In this document: piece after piece, positions 31,013-41,898 of the stretch | How positions within the stretch are numbered: position 1 is the stretch's first letter | Layout: each line of letters starts with the position of its first letter | NCBI GenBank assembly: GCA_951799405.1 | Contig: OX637341.1 | Coordinates: 18,901,659-18,965,658 of the forward strand | DNA from: Agapetus fuscipes | Taxonomy: Eukaryota; Arthropoda; Insecta; Trichoptera; Glossosomatidae | Direction: 5' to 3' | Length of the DNA stretch: 64,000 nucleotides | Notes under the pieces: model-generated | Database searches by the model: none | What the model saw: the letters and a program-made list of their open reading frames with translations, nothing else | Told to the model about the DNA's origin: nothing | Made by a program: the position numbers and the translations under genes

Positions 31013-31260
31013 TCCTTGACTTAAAGGTTGGTATGAGGCTGACCACCTATACTGTAAAAAATGGTTCACTTTGCCAATGTCACCCCTGTTTCAGGGAATG
31101 TCGGCAAGAGTTGTAGGGCTTATGTTCATTTGAGGTTTGGATTTTATTTGTAAGTACACAATCAGCATTTGTAAGCGCGAACTACACGTGTTTGTTTGTG
31201 GGCATACATCTGAGAGCTTTGAATGAATATATCCTTGCAACTTAGATTATAGATTATAGA
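31013..31260 (+). repeat. Family R repeat, full length
   Basis: TTGACTTAAAGGTTGGTATG to CTTGCAACTTAGATTATAG. Its 3' half is nearly the same as 63490-63612. Confidence 0.85.
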
Positions 31261-31437
31261 TTGTAACTTAAAGCCCTTAGCATTATTTGTCCATTGTGTT
31301 TGTATCAACCTTAAGATTGGCAAGCAGAAATGTTCATTATTATTTTTGAAATCCTTGTAGTGGACATTAAAGGTATAAATAAATATATTGCAAAAATTAC
31401 GAACGTTTTCGATCCTCACATGATCATGTAAGAATTT

Positions 31438-31640
31438 CCGGTCCGTAGCTCAGTGGTAACACTGCGGCCTCTGAATGGGTAGGTTGTGGGTTTGAATCCC
31501 GGCGGAGCACAAAAAATATTTCATCATATTTTCAAATTTGCTCTTCGCTAGGTTGAAAAAAATCGTAAATCTATACCAATGACCGGTCACCAAAGGTCCA
31601 TCCAGCCTTGATGATGATGATGATGAGTTGATGATTTCTT
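31438..31640 (+). repeat. SINE-A, 5' half, ending in a GAT microsatellite
   Basis: CCGGTCCGTAGCTCAGTGG head with GGTTTGAATCCCGGCGGAG B-box region, body to GGTCCATCCAGCC, then (GAT)n at 31610-31625. Best-preserved A and B boxes of this family here. Confidence 0.85.
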
Positions 31641-31942
31641 TATTTTATTTTAATTTATTTATTTGAGAAAACTACAGCTTTATAAAAGTAATTACAATGG
31701 TGTTCTTAAAATTATTATAAGCCAAAAATGTTTCTTCTATTTTAAATTATAGAGATAGAATAATAATTTGATCAGTATGCTGAGCTAGTATTGATATATA
31801 ATAGAAAATTGAGAAGACAAGAAAATAAAAAGATAAAGAGAGCAAAACAAAAAACAAAAAGCAAAAAGACACAAGTTGTCAAGCAACAAAAAAGAAAAAA
31901 AAGAAACAAGGTGTAAGAAAAGAAAATTAAAAGTAAAAGTAT

Positions 31943-32137
31943 AGCGCCGTTTCGTGATTTAGTCACTCCAAGGGCGCTGGTGCAAACGATGCCAGAAATT
32001 TGCTTGTCTTCAGTGCAATCCGGGACTTTCCATGGTCCTCTAGCTCTCTCACATGATGTGGCTGGTGGTTCCAGGCCAGAGGGCCAGCAACTGCAAATGC
32101 ACGCTCTCCAAACATTGTGTTAACTCTTCTTATAGCC
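31943..32137 (-). pseudogene. CR1/L2-like LINE 3' end
   Basis: Minus-strand frame reads TMFGERAFAVAGPLAWNH and later RIALKTSKF, the usual C-terminal end of CR1/L2 ORF2. It is followed by a terminal hairpin at 31943-31978 (AGCGCC/GGGCGCT, inner GTGA/TCAC). Confidence 0.75.
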
Positions 32138-32275
32138 TTACAGCAACTGGGTCTTGCTTGAGTATTGGCGTTTTGCAGCGACGACCAAGCTCGTACACTT
32201 CTGCGGCACTACAACAAATGTAATAGACCCCTAGAGTCTCTATAATCTAGGGAGTCTCCCGCACAGGCTTTTCTT
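32138..32275 (+). repeat. SINE-A variant 3' end
   Basis: CTTACAGCAACTGGGTCTTG through TCTGCGGCACTACAACAAAT and AATCTAGGGAGTCTCCCGC. The same ending occurs at 58080-58215. Confidence 0.75.
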
Positions 32276-32894
32276 AAAAAAAATATATAAAATCTGTTAT
32301 TAACTGTAATATTTGTGCATTTTATTTGGCGCCACGAAAATCCGTAGAAAAACGTGGTGAAAAACTTTATTCAGGGAAACCAACTCACTGCGACAGCTAT
32401 CCCAGCTCGGTTTTTCCATTTTCTCGGAAAAGTATTTCAATTTTAGACCTCGCCTCCGTTTTCCGAAGTAGCCACGAAGGTTCACTGAACTTGAACTTTT
32501 CCGAAATGTAAAATTTTCGCCGTGGCCATTTTCTTTCGTCTCATTTTACATTCGGGGCGTCGACGTGACGAAATGGGATTTTGAAAGTGTCATCGAGTTT
32601 TCGTCTCGAAGGGCTTAAAACTATAATTTATTACGCGTCATCCCTTATCCGAGAAAGTAGAATTTGTATCAAACTTTTCCATTTTTTTTTATCTGAAATT
32701 TTAAGGAGTTATGGTAATGGTGTTGAAATTTTCCTTCAGTTTTTTATAGAATATTTTATTAAAATGTTTCGTACAAATCATGTTAAAGGTTTTAGAAAAA
32801 AAACTATTTTTTTTGTTGTGGATTGTTTTTACTTGTTTCTTCTGTTTTTTTATTTAATGAAATGAAAGAAATAGCTTAATTTATTCGAAAAACT
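32276..32894. other. No gene seen
   Basis: Two short plus frames (32326-32511, 32581-32865) have no domain. No repeat match found. Confidence 0.35.
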
Positions 32895-33082
32895 GTATCT
32901 AATCTAATCTAATCTAATCTAAGCTGCAAAGATATATATTTAAGATTTATATTAAATGCATTCCCACAAGCAGACATGTATAATTTTCCGTCCTTCCCTG
33001 AAACAGGGGTGACATTGGCAAAGTGAACCATTTTTTACAGTATGGGTGGTCAGCCGCATACCAACCTATAAGTCAAGGAACA
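32895..33082 (-). repeat. Family R repeat, internal deletion
   Basis: TAATCTAATCTAATCTAAGC tail, then TCCTTCCCTGAAACAGGGGT and CATACCAACCTATAAGTCAA. The tail shows the pentamer repeat clearly. Confidence 0.8.
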
Positions 33083-33502
33083 TGTGTGTATTTATAAATC
33101 TTAAGAGTTTTTTTTCTATTAAAATAATAAAAACACAAGCTTATCGTTCGTATACTTTTTTTATGAATTTTAAAGTTTTATTTCTTAGAATATATTAGAT
33201 TGAGAGTTTTTTAAAGAGCAAAAAACATAGCTACCTCATTTTCTAAGCAATGAAAGACTGCCTTTCTAGGTGTGTTGCTATGGCCCATTAAATTAAGAAC
33301 TTTTGGACGTTTCGCTCATAATTTACAATGGATTGTTTCCGCGTTGTATTGTGACGAAAGCTATGAATACCGAGGAGATTACGTATATTCGTGAGCAAAG
33401 ACAAAAGACAATTAAGACACATCTGAGGAGGTATTGGCCACCCCTAACTAAATGACAGCTGAATACACTTACAGTTACATTGAACACAAAAAAAACAGCG
33501 TA

Positions 33503-33682
33503 AGAGCCCGTTCCCACTTGTCAGGAACGTATATCCCGTATATTCATCGGAGGTTCCAGTTGCAGAACATTTCGGACAAAATCGGTTTTCGACAAGTGTG
33601 AATAGCTTCATACATAATGTTCTACCGCTGGAACCTCCGATTAATATACGGATCCGACACCCGACAAGTTGGAACGGGCTCT
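33503..33682. mobile_element. MITE with long inverted repeats (copy 2)
   Basis: AGAGCCCGTTCCCACTTGTC on the left, its complement AACGGGCTCT on the right; same family as 3799-3950 with a ~28-bp longer centre. Confidence 0.75.
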
Positions 33683-33689
33683 GAGTCAG

Positions 33690-34350
33690 GTAAAAAAAAA
33701 CATTTTATCAAGCAAGGAACAGAATTTAATATTGGGGTAAAAAACGTAATATATAAGAAAACACAATTTTGCCGAAAAAGGGTCAGGTCACGTGTTCTAA
33801 GACACATTCCAGTGTTATTCAATAAATAAGGCACTAAGAGCATTCGACCTGTGTACAAAAAATGCGCGTACCTACATAATGCTTACCTTTGTCAAGAATG
33901 CCCAAGTCTTGTCCTAGGGTCTTGAAGTAAAAGGGAACAACGCAAAAATATTAATTAAAAATAAATTGATAAAATGAATGTTTTTTTTAAACTTTTATGT
34001 TTAATTGAAAGAACAGTTGATAAAACACGTACGTGAAAAGGTCGAAGGGCTAGGGTTTGATTCCTAGACAGAGTTTCAGACCCTTTTTCTTCTAATCCCA
34101 ATTAATTTGGCCGGCAAGGCTTACCACTAACAACATATGAAATTTTCTATGACGGTACAAAATAGATCCTAAATTGTAAATGAAAATTCTACGCAGTATC
34201 CTATAAACATTAATGTCTTCTGTAATATGGCCGGCAGTCATTTTTGATAGTCCTAGCGTGTGTTAAAAAATAAAACAACGCCGGTTGGATCATTGAATGG
34301 TTCACTTCGTGATAGCTCGCTACCTTAGTTCTCGTTTGCCGTATAGACCA
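33690..34350. other. No gene seen; weak tRNA B-box near 34050
   Basis: GGGTTTGATTCCTAG near 34052 is the only structured word; no ORF. Confidence 0.35.
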
Positions 34351-34354
34351 TTCA

Positions 34355-34600
34355 GCTAATTTTACATGAGCAATGTTTGCATGTGTACTGGACCAATGTG
34401 TCTGATGAAAACAGTAAGTTGATTTAAAAAATATTTAAAACAACTCTCACATTATCGAGTTTTATGTTTTTTCTAAGCTCAGATTGTGTAGAATTTGATT
34501 ATTAAGACAACTGCATTAAAAAGTCACGTTTGACAGAATTGGTCTTTACGGCAAACAAGAACTGGGGGAGTGAGCTGTCATCCTTAACACCTTATAGATT
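34355..34600 (+). repeat. Unbroken copy of the repeat that the Gypsy element hit
   Basis: CATGAGCAATGTTTGCATGT to ACTGGGGGAGTGAGCTGTC aligns with 7680-7812 joined to 18791-18870, supporting the Gypsy boundaries. Confidence 0.65.
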
Positions 34601-35229
34601 TCATTGCCTTAATATGAATTCAATATTTAAGAAATTTAAGCAATTATTTATTTATTTAATATACTTGTTTCAAGACAGGTCACAATACAATATTTCAATT
34701 AAATTCATTTCTATAAATACAAACATATAACAACGAATCGTCAACAAATCTATGATTTGCATTTATTTTGAGATTAATTTTATGGTGGGAACATATGGAA
34801 CTACCATAATTCCAGCTGGAATGCAATCTCAAATTCATTTGTACAAAAAGATATTTAAAATGATATTGTATAAAATATACAAACAAATATATATGAAAAT
34901 AAAAATTAGGTACATCCAGAAAAAATGTGATGTTTTTATCCAGTTTTGTTGTTGTGAGAGTTGTTTATTTTTCGCAAAGCCTGTTCCCGCCGACAGCAGT
35001 CCTGTACACCTACAGTAGACTTTCATTTGTCAATATAATCCCTAGAATTTCTCCTCTGCGAATTCCACGAATAATGTTCCCGGATGTTGAGCCTTTTTTT
35101 CAGCTCAAGTCGGATCTTTTTATCACTACTCGACTCACATATAAACGGCGAAGAATTTCCGCGTATTTCATACAATTTTATATTTAATATTTTTTAGGGT
35201 TTGGTAGTTCACACAGTGAAAGTCCATTG
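34601..35229. other. No gene seen
   Basis: AT-rich, no supported ORF or repeat. Confidence 0.35.
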
Positions 35230-35460
35230 TATAATTAATTAAATAATACACTGTTTTAATTCACTAAAATTTTATTTTAAAAAAGTCAAACGTTTTCGCC
35301 TAAAAAGGCATCATCAGGACAATGACAATTACAAATCAAAATATTTGATTTTGATTTGTAATTGTCATTGTCCTGATGATGCCTTTTTAGGCGAAAACGT
35401 TTGACTTTTTTAAAATAAAATTTTAGTGAATTAAAACAGTGTATTATTTAATTAATTATA
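35230..35460. repeat. Perfect palindrome: 112-bp arms, 7-bp loop
   Basis: 35230-35341 is the exact reverse complement of 35349-35460, with TATTTGA as the spacer. Each arm carries the hammerhead-like motif and the downstream AT-rich tail seen near copy 1, so the palindrome is two inverted copies of one retroelement end. Confidence 0.95.
35370..35405 (+). ncRNA. Hammerhead ribozyme-like motif (copy 2; mirrored on the minus strand)
   Basis: GTC (35370-35372) pairs with GAC (35403-35405). Core CTGATGA is at 35373-35379, stem II GCC/GGC (35381-35383 with 35390-35392), GAA 35393-35395, self-complementary AACGTT 35396-35401, T at the cleavage position 35402. The other palindrome arm gives the same motif on the minus strand at about 35285-35320. 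Confidence 0.6.
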
Positions 35461-35587
35461 ATTTTATATTTGTTTATTTCAGTGTTTTTGCATGTTTACT
35501 GGTACATTTTTATCTTTTTATAAATTTTACAAAACCGAAGACAGTAGGTTACCAAAGTAACTTACAAACTGTATCCGCAGATCTAGG

Positions 35588-35935
35588 TCCGGTCGATAGC
35601 TCAGTTGGTAGAGTGCTTGCATTCTACCCCATGAGCTCGGATTCGAATCCCACCGAGGAGAGTGTCAGAAATGATTTTCTATTTCGGTGTGTATTTCAAA
35701 CCCCATAATATAAATACCGGCGAGGTTTACTCAGCCTTTACAAGAAGTGAGTACCAGCCCCCTCGGGAGCTGGGAAATTCCCACTTCAACTGAAGTGGTT
35801 GGCGTAAGGCCGGTCCCCTTACCTGTAAAAATAAATAGGTTCAACTCGCCACATACGACCCCTTCGGGGATAACGCGGCAAGAAGTTACACTATATGTGT
35901 AGCTTAGTTGCGTTGCGTTGCGTAGGAAAACTCAA
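35588..35935 (+). repeat. SINE-B, full length
   Basis: Head GGTCGATAGCTCAGTTGGTA (A box) and GATTCGAATCCCACCGAGG (B box). The body carries ACCGGCGAGGTTTACTCAGC and CTTACCTGTAAAAATAAATA, and the 3' end TAGCTTAGTTGCGTTGCGT. Confidence 0.9.
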
Positions 35936-36109
35936 TAGGTCGTTCCCCAGTGCTTGTTTGGCTTATCTGCTATATGATTTAAAGATGAACCTCAAATGAA
36001 ATTGTTTCAAGAATCACATCCTTCTAAATTAGATACTAAAACACGATAATTTAAGAGTATTTTTCAATATTTTCGAAACCAATTTCCAGCATACATAAGA
36101 CACTCCTCC

Positions 36110-36200
36110 ACAAACCTCAAATGAACACAATCCCTGCAACTTTTGCCCACCTTCCCTGGAACAGGGGTGACATTGGCAAAGTGACCGATTTTGTATAGTG
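36110..36200 (-). repeat. Family R fragment
   Basis: AACCTCAAATGAACACAATC through CCTGGAACAGGGGTGACATT. Confidence 0.65.
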
Positions 36201-36209
36201 TGCTCATTT

Positions 36210-36360
36210 TTTGTAAAGGCTGATTTAACTTTGCCGGTATTTTATTTTGAGTTAAGCACCGAAACAGGAAATCATTTCTGACACTCTCGTGTCGATTTGG
36301 AGTTCGGGGTGGGATTTGAACCCGAGCTCTCAGCATGGAATGCAAGCACCGTACCAAATA
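36210..36360 (-). repeat. SINE-B head fragment
   Basis: GGGATTTGAACCCGAGCTCT, ATGGAATGCAAGCACC; the A box is lost at the right end. Confidence 0.7.
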
Positions 36361-36474
36361 ATTTATTACATCAATACGTACGTTGGAAACTTTAAAAGAA
36401 AAGAACAAAGTTAAGAACCGTTAAATTGATAATAATAACATTAGGGTGATTTATTTGGTGAGCAATGTTTTTGT

Positions 36475-36690
36475 GAGAATCACAACAAAGAAATCGCCAA
36501 TTGTCAAGCAACACCCTGTTGCTGTAAGGCTCGATGGACCTTTGGTGACCGGTCTTTGGTAAAGGTTTATGAATTGTTCAACCCAGCAAAGAGAATATTT
36601 GAATATATGACTGCTTCATATTTTAAACTTCCCTAGGATTCTAACCCACAACCTCTGAAGCGTTACCACTAGACTACTTCTACAGCGACG
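36475..36690 (-). repeat. SINE-A copy, partial
   Basis: CACCCTGTTGCTGTAAGGCT, TGGACCTTTGGTGACCGGTC, TTCAACCCAGCAAAGAG and CACAACCTCTGAAGCGTTAC in reverse order. Confidence 0.7.
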
Positions 36691-36776
36691 ACCAAGCACG
36701 CAGAGGGCTCTTGAGGTGTGATACACACAAAAACGGCGCTCACCAAATAAATCATCCTTATATTATTATTATTATT
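36691..36776 (+). repeat. SINE-A tail with ATT microsatellite
   Basis: GCTCTTGAGGTGTGATACAC to AAATAAATCATCCTTATA, ending in (TTA)n. Confidence 0.7.
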
Positions 36777-37364
36777 ACGGACCGGTTTTTTTTTTCTTCC
36801 TTGTAAGTCACAAAAGCTAACGCTGCAACAGCAAACGCAAAAGGTTTCATACTTCGTTAGCTTTCCACGTATGTAAATGCCAGTAATCGTGCCTTGAACA
36901 CATTTTTTCTTCACGTACTGTATAAACAAGCCACTTGTGAGCTGCTTTAACCGCAATCATGTTTATTTACATAATTTATGAATGCACTTAATGACTCATA
37001 TTCACAGTTTATTATTCAAACCATTGTATACTCCGAGTATTAAATTCAGCGTTAATACTCTACAATTACGTTAAAACAAAAAATACTGGCAAATCAACAG
37101 CGCCTTTAGTGAGCGTTATTATAAGAAAAGATTTTCCCCGTTTACGTTTTGTTTGAGTAATTACGCAATGTTTTTAACTCGAGGTACTAATTCACAGGAA
37201 AATATTCAAATATAGTTTTTTTTTTTCTAAATTGATTAACCACTTAATGCAGTCAACCTTAGTCACAATCTGAACTTTGAATTGATTAAAAAGAAATGTG
37301 ATTTAATAATTACTTATTAATAATTAATTAAAATTATAATAATAATAATTAATTGATGTCCAAC
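36777..37364. other. No gene seen
   Basis: AT-rich; the 95-codon minus frame overlapping 36669-36956 is mostly SINE tail and spacer. Confidence 0.35.
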
Positions 37365-37685
37365 CGATAATAATAATAATAATAATAATATTAGGATGAT
37401 TTATTTGGTGAGCGCTGTTTTTGTGTGTATCACACCTCAAGAGCCCTCTGCGAGCTTGGTCGTCGCTGTAGAAAGCGCCAATTCTTAAGCGAGACCCAGT
37501 TGTTGTAAGGTTGGATGGACTTTTCAGTGACCGGTCTTTGGTAAAGCTGTATGAATTTTTCAACCCAGCGAAGAGCACATTCGAAATATAAATGGTACCT
37601 ATATTTTTTTTGCTCCGCCGGGATCCGAATCCACAACCTTCCATTTACGAGTCCGAAGTGTTGCCACTGAACTACGGATCCGTTC
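37365..37685 (-). repeat. SINE-A, full length, adjoining a 5S-like segment
   Basis: Left to right: (AAT)n microsatellite, CACACCTCAAGAGCCCTCTG, TCAACCCAGCGAAGAGCACA, GATCCGAATCCACAACC (B box reversed), CACTGAACTACGGATCC (A box reversed). Confidence 0.85.
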
Positions 37686-37689
37686 AAGA

Positions 37690-37807
37690 TGCCAACGACA
37701 CGCAGTGTACCTGAGCGGTAGCCCATCCAAGTACTATCCGCGCCCAATGTTGCTTAACTTCGGTGATATATGGTAACCGGTGCTTTCAACATGGTAACGT
37801 CGTTGAT
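37690..37807 (-). pseudogene. 5S rRNA-like sequence next to a SINE head
   Basis: On the minus strand this ~118-bp stretch reads as a 5S rRNA: ACCATGTTGAAAGCACCGG near the 5' end, CACCGAAGTTAAGCAACAT and TAGTACTTGGATGGGCTACC (internal control region), and a 3' end TGCGTGTCGTTGGC. Differences from the usual 5S, and the position directly upstream (8 bases) of a SINE-A head on the same strand, suggest a pseudogene or the 5S part of a composite SINE. Confidence 0.8.
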
Positions 37808-37875
37808 AGCTCAGTTTGTAGAATGTTTTCATTCTATGTCGTGAGCTTGGGTTCGAATCCCACCGAGGTTGTTAG
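37799..37875 (+). repeat. SINE-B head, truncated
   Basis: GTTGATAGCTCAGTTTGTAG and GGGTTCGAATCCCACCGAGG; the body is missing. Confidence 0.8.
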
Positions 37876-37879
37876 AAGT

Positions 37880-38210
37880 TGTTTAATGTAATTAATAACA
37901 ATATAAACTTCTATCTAAAATTCCTAGTTTAACAAAGCCTTCACATCTCTAAGCTTATTCGTAGAACTCTTTTTTTTATATTTTACACCAAAAGTCTATT
38001 ATCTAAAGAGCGTAGTTTTAGTTTAATGTACCTATTGTTTAATCAGGCATATCAACCGCATGAATTTACATGGATCGGCCATCAAAATTAATGTCCCGTG
38101 TAAAACGGCCTCTTCCGCCTTCAAATCAAAACTATTTCAACCACTATTACATAAAGTCAACATCAATGCTCCCATTTACATTTATGTTATCACAATCATT
38201 ATGAACCTTA
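37880..38210. other. No gene seen
   Basis: No ORF or repeat match. Confidence 0.35.
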
Positions 38211-38211
38211 G

Positions 38212-38284
38212 TTAATAATAATAATAATAATTGGACAATTTGTATACAGCGCCGTTTAGTGGCACTAGCCACCCCAAGGGCGCT
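38212..38284 (-). repeat. CR1/L2-like LINE 3' tip with hairpin and ATT tail
   Basis: Hairpin 38248-38284: AGCGCC pairs with GGGCGCT, inner GTGGC with GCCAC. On the element strand it is followed by AAATTGTCCAATT and (ATT)n, as at 51545-51590. Confidence 0.7.
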
Positions 38285-38347
38285 TAATAGTTATAGAGTA
38301 AATCACTTTTTAACCCTAAATTTGAAGAAAACTAATTTTAGAAATTT

Positions 38348-38650
38348 AGGGTCCGGTCGATAGCTCAGGTGGTAGAGTGCTTGCATTCCATGCCGAAAGC
38401 TCGGGTTCGAATCCCACCGAGGGTGTCAGAAATGATTTCCCGTTTCGGTGTTTATTTCAAACTCCAAAATAAAATACCGGCAAGGTTTACTCAGCCTTCA
38501 CAAGAAATGAGTACCAGCACTCTCGGGAGCTGGGAAACCTCCACTTCAACTGAAGTGGTTGGCGTAAGGCCGGCCCCCTTACCTGTAAAAATAAATAGGT
38601 TCAACTCGCCACATGCGACCCCTTCGGGGATAACGCGGCAAGTTTTTTTT
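38348..38650 (+). repeat. SINE-B, 3' truncated at a T-run
   Basis: GGTCGATAGCTCAGGTGGTA and GGGTTCGAATCCCACCGAGG; identical layout to 35588-35880, ending at a run of 18 T. Confidence 0.9.
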
Positions 38651-38693
38651 TTTTTTTTTGCGTTTACAACCTGGATCTATATAATTTACTGGA

Positions 38694-38945
38694 ACGACTT
38701 ATAGGTTGGTATGCAGCTGACCACCCATGCTGTAAGAATGGTTCACTTTGCCAATGTCACCCCTGTTACAGGGAAGGACGGCAAGAGTTGCAGGGTGTAT
38801 GCCCATTTGAGATTTGGTTTTTATGTTGTAGGCTCACATGAGGCATATGCAAGCGCAAACTTGTACATGTCTGGTTGTGAGAATGCATGAAGTGTGAATC
38901 TCCAATGTAACATATCTTTGCAACTTAGATTAGATTAGATTAGTC
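38694..38945 (+). repeat. Family R repeat, full length
   Basis: CGACTTATAGGTTGGTATGC to TTTGCAACTTAGATTAGATT. Confidence 0.9.
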
Positions 38946-39049
38946 TAATATTTAACGCGGCGGGGCTGTAATCGATTCAAAGCAAAACAAACATGTTATT
39001 TGATAAACAAACCTGCTTCGAAAAATCTAAGAAAAAAGTGAGCTCTCAG

Positions 39050-39290
39050 TAAAGGTCTTTACAGTCTTGCAGCCACAGGATCGTGTTCGATAAATAGCGT
39101 TCATTATGATGACGACCATGCTCAAATACCCAAGTAACCTTTTAGGTTTTAAAAAGGTTGCAAAAAGGTCCCAGAACCTTTTTTTAACCTTTTTGTAACC
39201 TTTTTAAAACCTAAAAGGTTACTTGGGTAGGTCTCTTAAGGTGTTTTTCACACAAAAACAGCGCTCATTAGATCAGCTATCCTAAAATTT
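39050..39290 (+). repeat. SINE-A tail interrupted by a hairpin element
   Basis: ATGATGACGACCATGCTC on the left and GTCTCTTAAGGTGTTTTTCA with ACAGCGCTCA on the right are the two halves of the SINE-A tail. Confidence 0.65.
39127..39229. mobile_element. 103-bp foldback MITE
   Basis: TACCCAAGTAACCTTTTAGG on the left is mirrored by CCTAAAAGGTTACTTGGGTA on the right, with pairing through most of the length. It splits the surrounding SINE-A tail. Confidence 0.8.
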
Positions 39291-39299
39291 CAACCAATA

Positions 39300-40834
39300 A
39301 GTAACATTAAATCTAGGATATCTCGTATAAACTTAAAAATTCATGACATTGATTCTCTTATCATCTATTACTTGATTCTTTTAAAAAAACTCCTAATCAA
39401 TATTTTTTTGACAATGTCCATTAAAAATTGCCATTTAATTTTTTTTTCGTTTATACTGTTACAAATCACGGGTTCAATTTAACGACGCTGTCCCAATATT
39501 TTCGAACAGTTGCTGAAATTCGCCGTTTTTTAGTGTTTTCGAGGTTTATTTATGTATATTATTAACGACAATAATGAATTTTGATGCTTAGAAATAGAAA
39601 ATGGCAAGTATTAACTTTAATTATTTTATATTAAAATTAAAATAAAAGCTCAATTTAAAATACTACAAATTAAATACGGGAAGTCGATTACGCATTTCTA
39701 CAAAAAAGGCATTTTTGAACTCTCATTAACTAGTACATACGTCAATTTTTTGTATTTTAAATGTTCTACAATATTGTAGAAAATATTGTTGTTAACAATG
39801 CTAATTGACGATATTTTTTGTTTTTTGTAAATTGAAAGTAAAATCAACACTTTTAGGAACCCCAAAAATGTGCCGTAAATATAAATTTTTAGTGCTCAAA
39901 AACTAGCTTTTCTGTTTTGTTTTCTGTTTTTTCTTACTGTTATAATCAAAGTTCACATAATAATCTGTTGGTTTCTGTATATATAAATAATTACAATCAT
40001 TTTCTGTATTTTATTAAGATTTTTAAAAGATGACTTAAATTTGCCCAAATACAAGCGGAAAATAATTCAGTGTGAGATGGATCGTTGACGAGAGAGCACG
40101 CTTGTCGTTTCTGCGGAAAAAAAATATGACTTAAAATCAAAATGCCGATATGCAAGAGTAAAAAAAAACCTCAGCTATGTTTTAAAAGGTGTTTATGTAC
40201 AAAATATATATAAATTTAAAAGGTAAATCAACTTTAACTTTGTATAAAAGCGATATTTCGTACTTTTACATTCTCTGTCGGAGATCTCCGGCGTATCACA
40301 GTGAGTGACGTAACTTTGAAAGTGCGTAATGTCAATACATATTACATAGTATCGTATTATCAAATGCAATATGTTTTAAATATTTTTTGTAAATCTCTGA
40401 TAATTCACTGCTAGACATAGGTCTCCAGTATATGCTTTTACTTTTACATGACATTTCATATCGAAAACATATTTAGGAAACAAAAAGGAAGTCCCGCATC
40501 CCAATTGTCCCAAAAACCTAAAATTGAGATTGATTAGGAATTGAACCATAAACAGATACTTGTCAATAATTATTAACTTTTATAGTTATATCTAATAACG
40601 CCATATTTTCAGTAGGCATGGCCAGAATCTTTATAGAGTCTCTTCCACTTATTCTTATCTTTGCATCTATATATAAATAGTCTACAACGAAGTTTTATTA
40701 ACAGTTAAGATTCATATTAGAGACATACTTACAATCAAAATTATGTATGTGTGTGCATACACATGCTGTATGTGTAATTACAAAAAAAACAAATTGGCAT
40801 TGTAGTATAAGGTTAGGTTACAGCTGTAACTGTA
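39300..40834. other. No gene seen
   Basis: About 1.5 kb of AT-rich sequence without a supported ORF or repeat. Confidence 0.4.
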
Positions 40835-40917
40835 ACTCTGTCGCCATTTCGCTAGGGGTGGCCAGAGCCTCTGCAGAGCTGCCTCCATTTTTTCCTATCC
40901 TTACATTCAATTCATTC
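40835..40917 (-). pseudogene. RTE-type LINE 3' end (distal part, cut by BEL)
   Basis: The minus strand gives a KDRKKWRQLCRGSGHP-type end, the C terminus of RTE reverse transcriptases; it continues at 47262 on the other side of the BEL insertion. Confidence 0.7.
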
Positions 40918-41271
40918 TGGTCGGGTTTTGCTCGTGGACTGTATTTTCGATTTGGACTTTAATTTTGAGGTGATGTGGGGTGTGGAGATGACTTGAAAGA
41001 TGTAGTTAGTTAAACAATTTAATGGTCCTTTATTCCATAAAGATTACAAGGGGTTTTTACAAAGGATTACGTGATTAAATTAGGTGAACAGGTTAAGACA
41101 AGTTACCAGTGCGACGTTCGAAGAGAGAAGAGACGGATGTTGGGTTTTACACGCCTGAGGCGTCTGTCAGAAATGCAATACCAACCCAACAAAATGTACC
41201 AAAGACAAAAAGATTATTATTCTTGGTAGGTATATTGTTTTAATTAATTTGGTCATATTAAATTTGGACCA
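40918..41271 (-). repeat. BEL 3' LTR
   Basis: 354 bp, identical on reading to 46908-47261. Confidence 0.95.
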
Positions 41272-41898
41272 TACTGGCGGGCCTCAGATTGGCAAATACC
41301 GTGTTATAACGGTGAATATTTGGCAATATTACTAGAGAGGTCATCTCCACAATGATGTATAATAGCTCGTTTACATAATGTTACATCGTGGACTGTATTT
41401 TTGAGGTTGTCATAATATACTGGTTAACAGTGATTGACTCTAATTTATAATTCTTTTTTGTTTTTCAATAACTGGTACTTGTCTGTAGAAATCAACACTT
41501 AGGTCTAAGAATCATTGATTATACAAAACAATGGTAGGTGCATACAAACTTAAATAGAATTCTGACTTTGAAAATAATTTATTTGACTTATACACCTTGA
41601 AGAAGTTGAAAGTTAAGTATTAATCTTACTTGTTGTATGTATGGTAGTCAATTGTGTTAGCAACAGATGATACTTCAATTAAGTTGATATGGTAAGTTAC
41701 CCTTGTAGGTAAGCATTTACATACAAATTTACATGGATTCAATAAAGTGTACTTATAATTACTCAGCCTTTTAATTAATTAAGTACATAATTTAATGTGA
41801 TCAGTTCTTGCATAGTAACATAAAACATAAAGTGAAGTTACAGCTAACATAAGACAAATAATTATCGGTAAGTACATAATCATTTATCCTGCTAGGAA
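41272..41898 (-). other. BEL 3' non-coding region
   Basis: AT-rich, no ORF; lies between the integrase stop and the 3' LTR. No strong polypurine tract is visible. Confidence 0.6.

Noticed and set aside
37690..37807. Functional 5S rRNA gene
   Set aside because: Single copy, several differences from the usual 5S, and embedded between SINE heads.
35588..38430. tRNA genes
   Set aside because: A and B boxes are good but acceptor stems do not close, and the sequences continue into shared SINE bodies.
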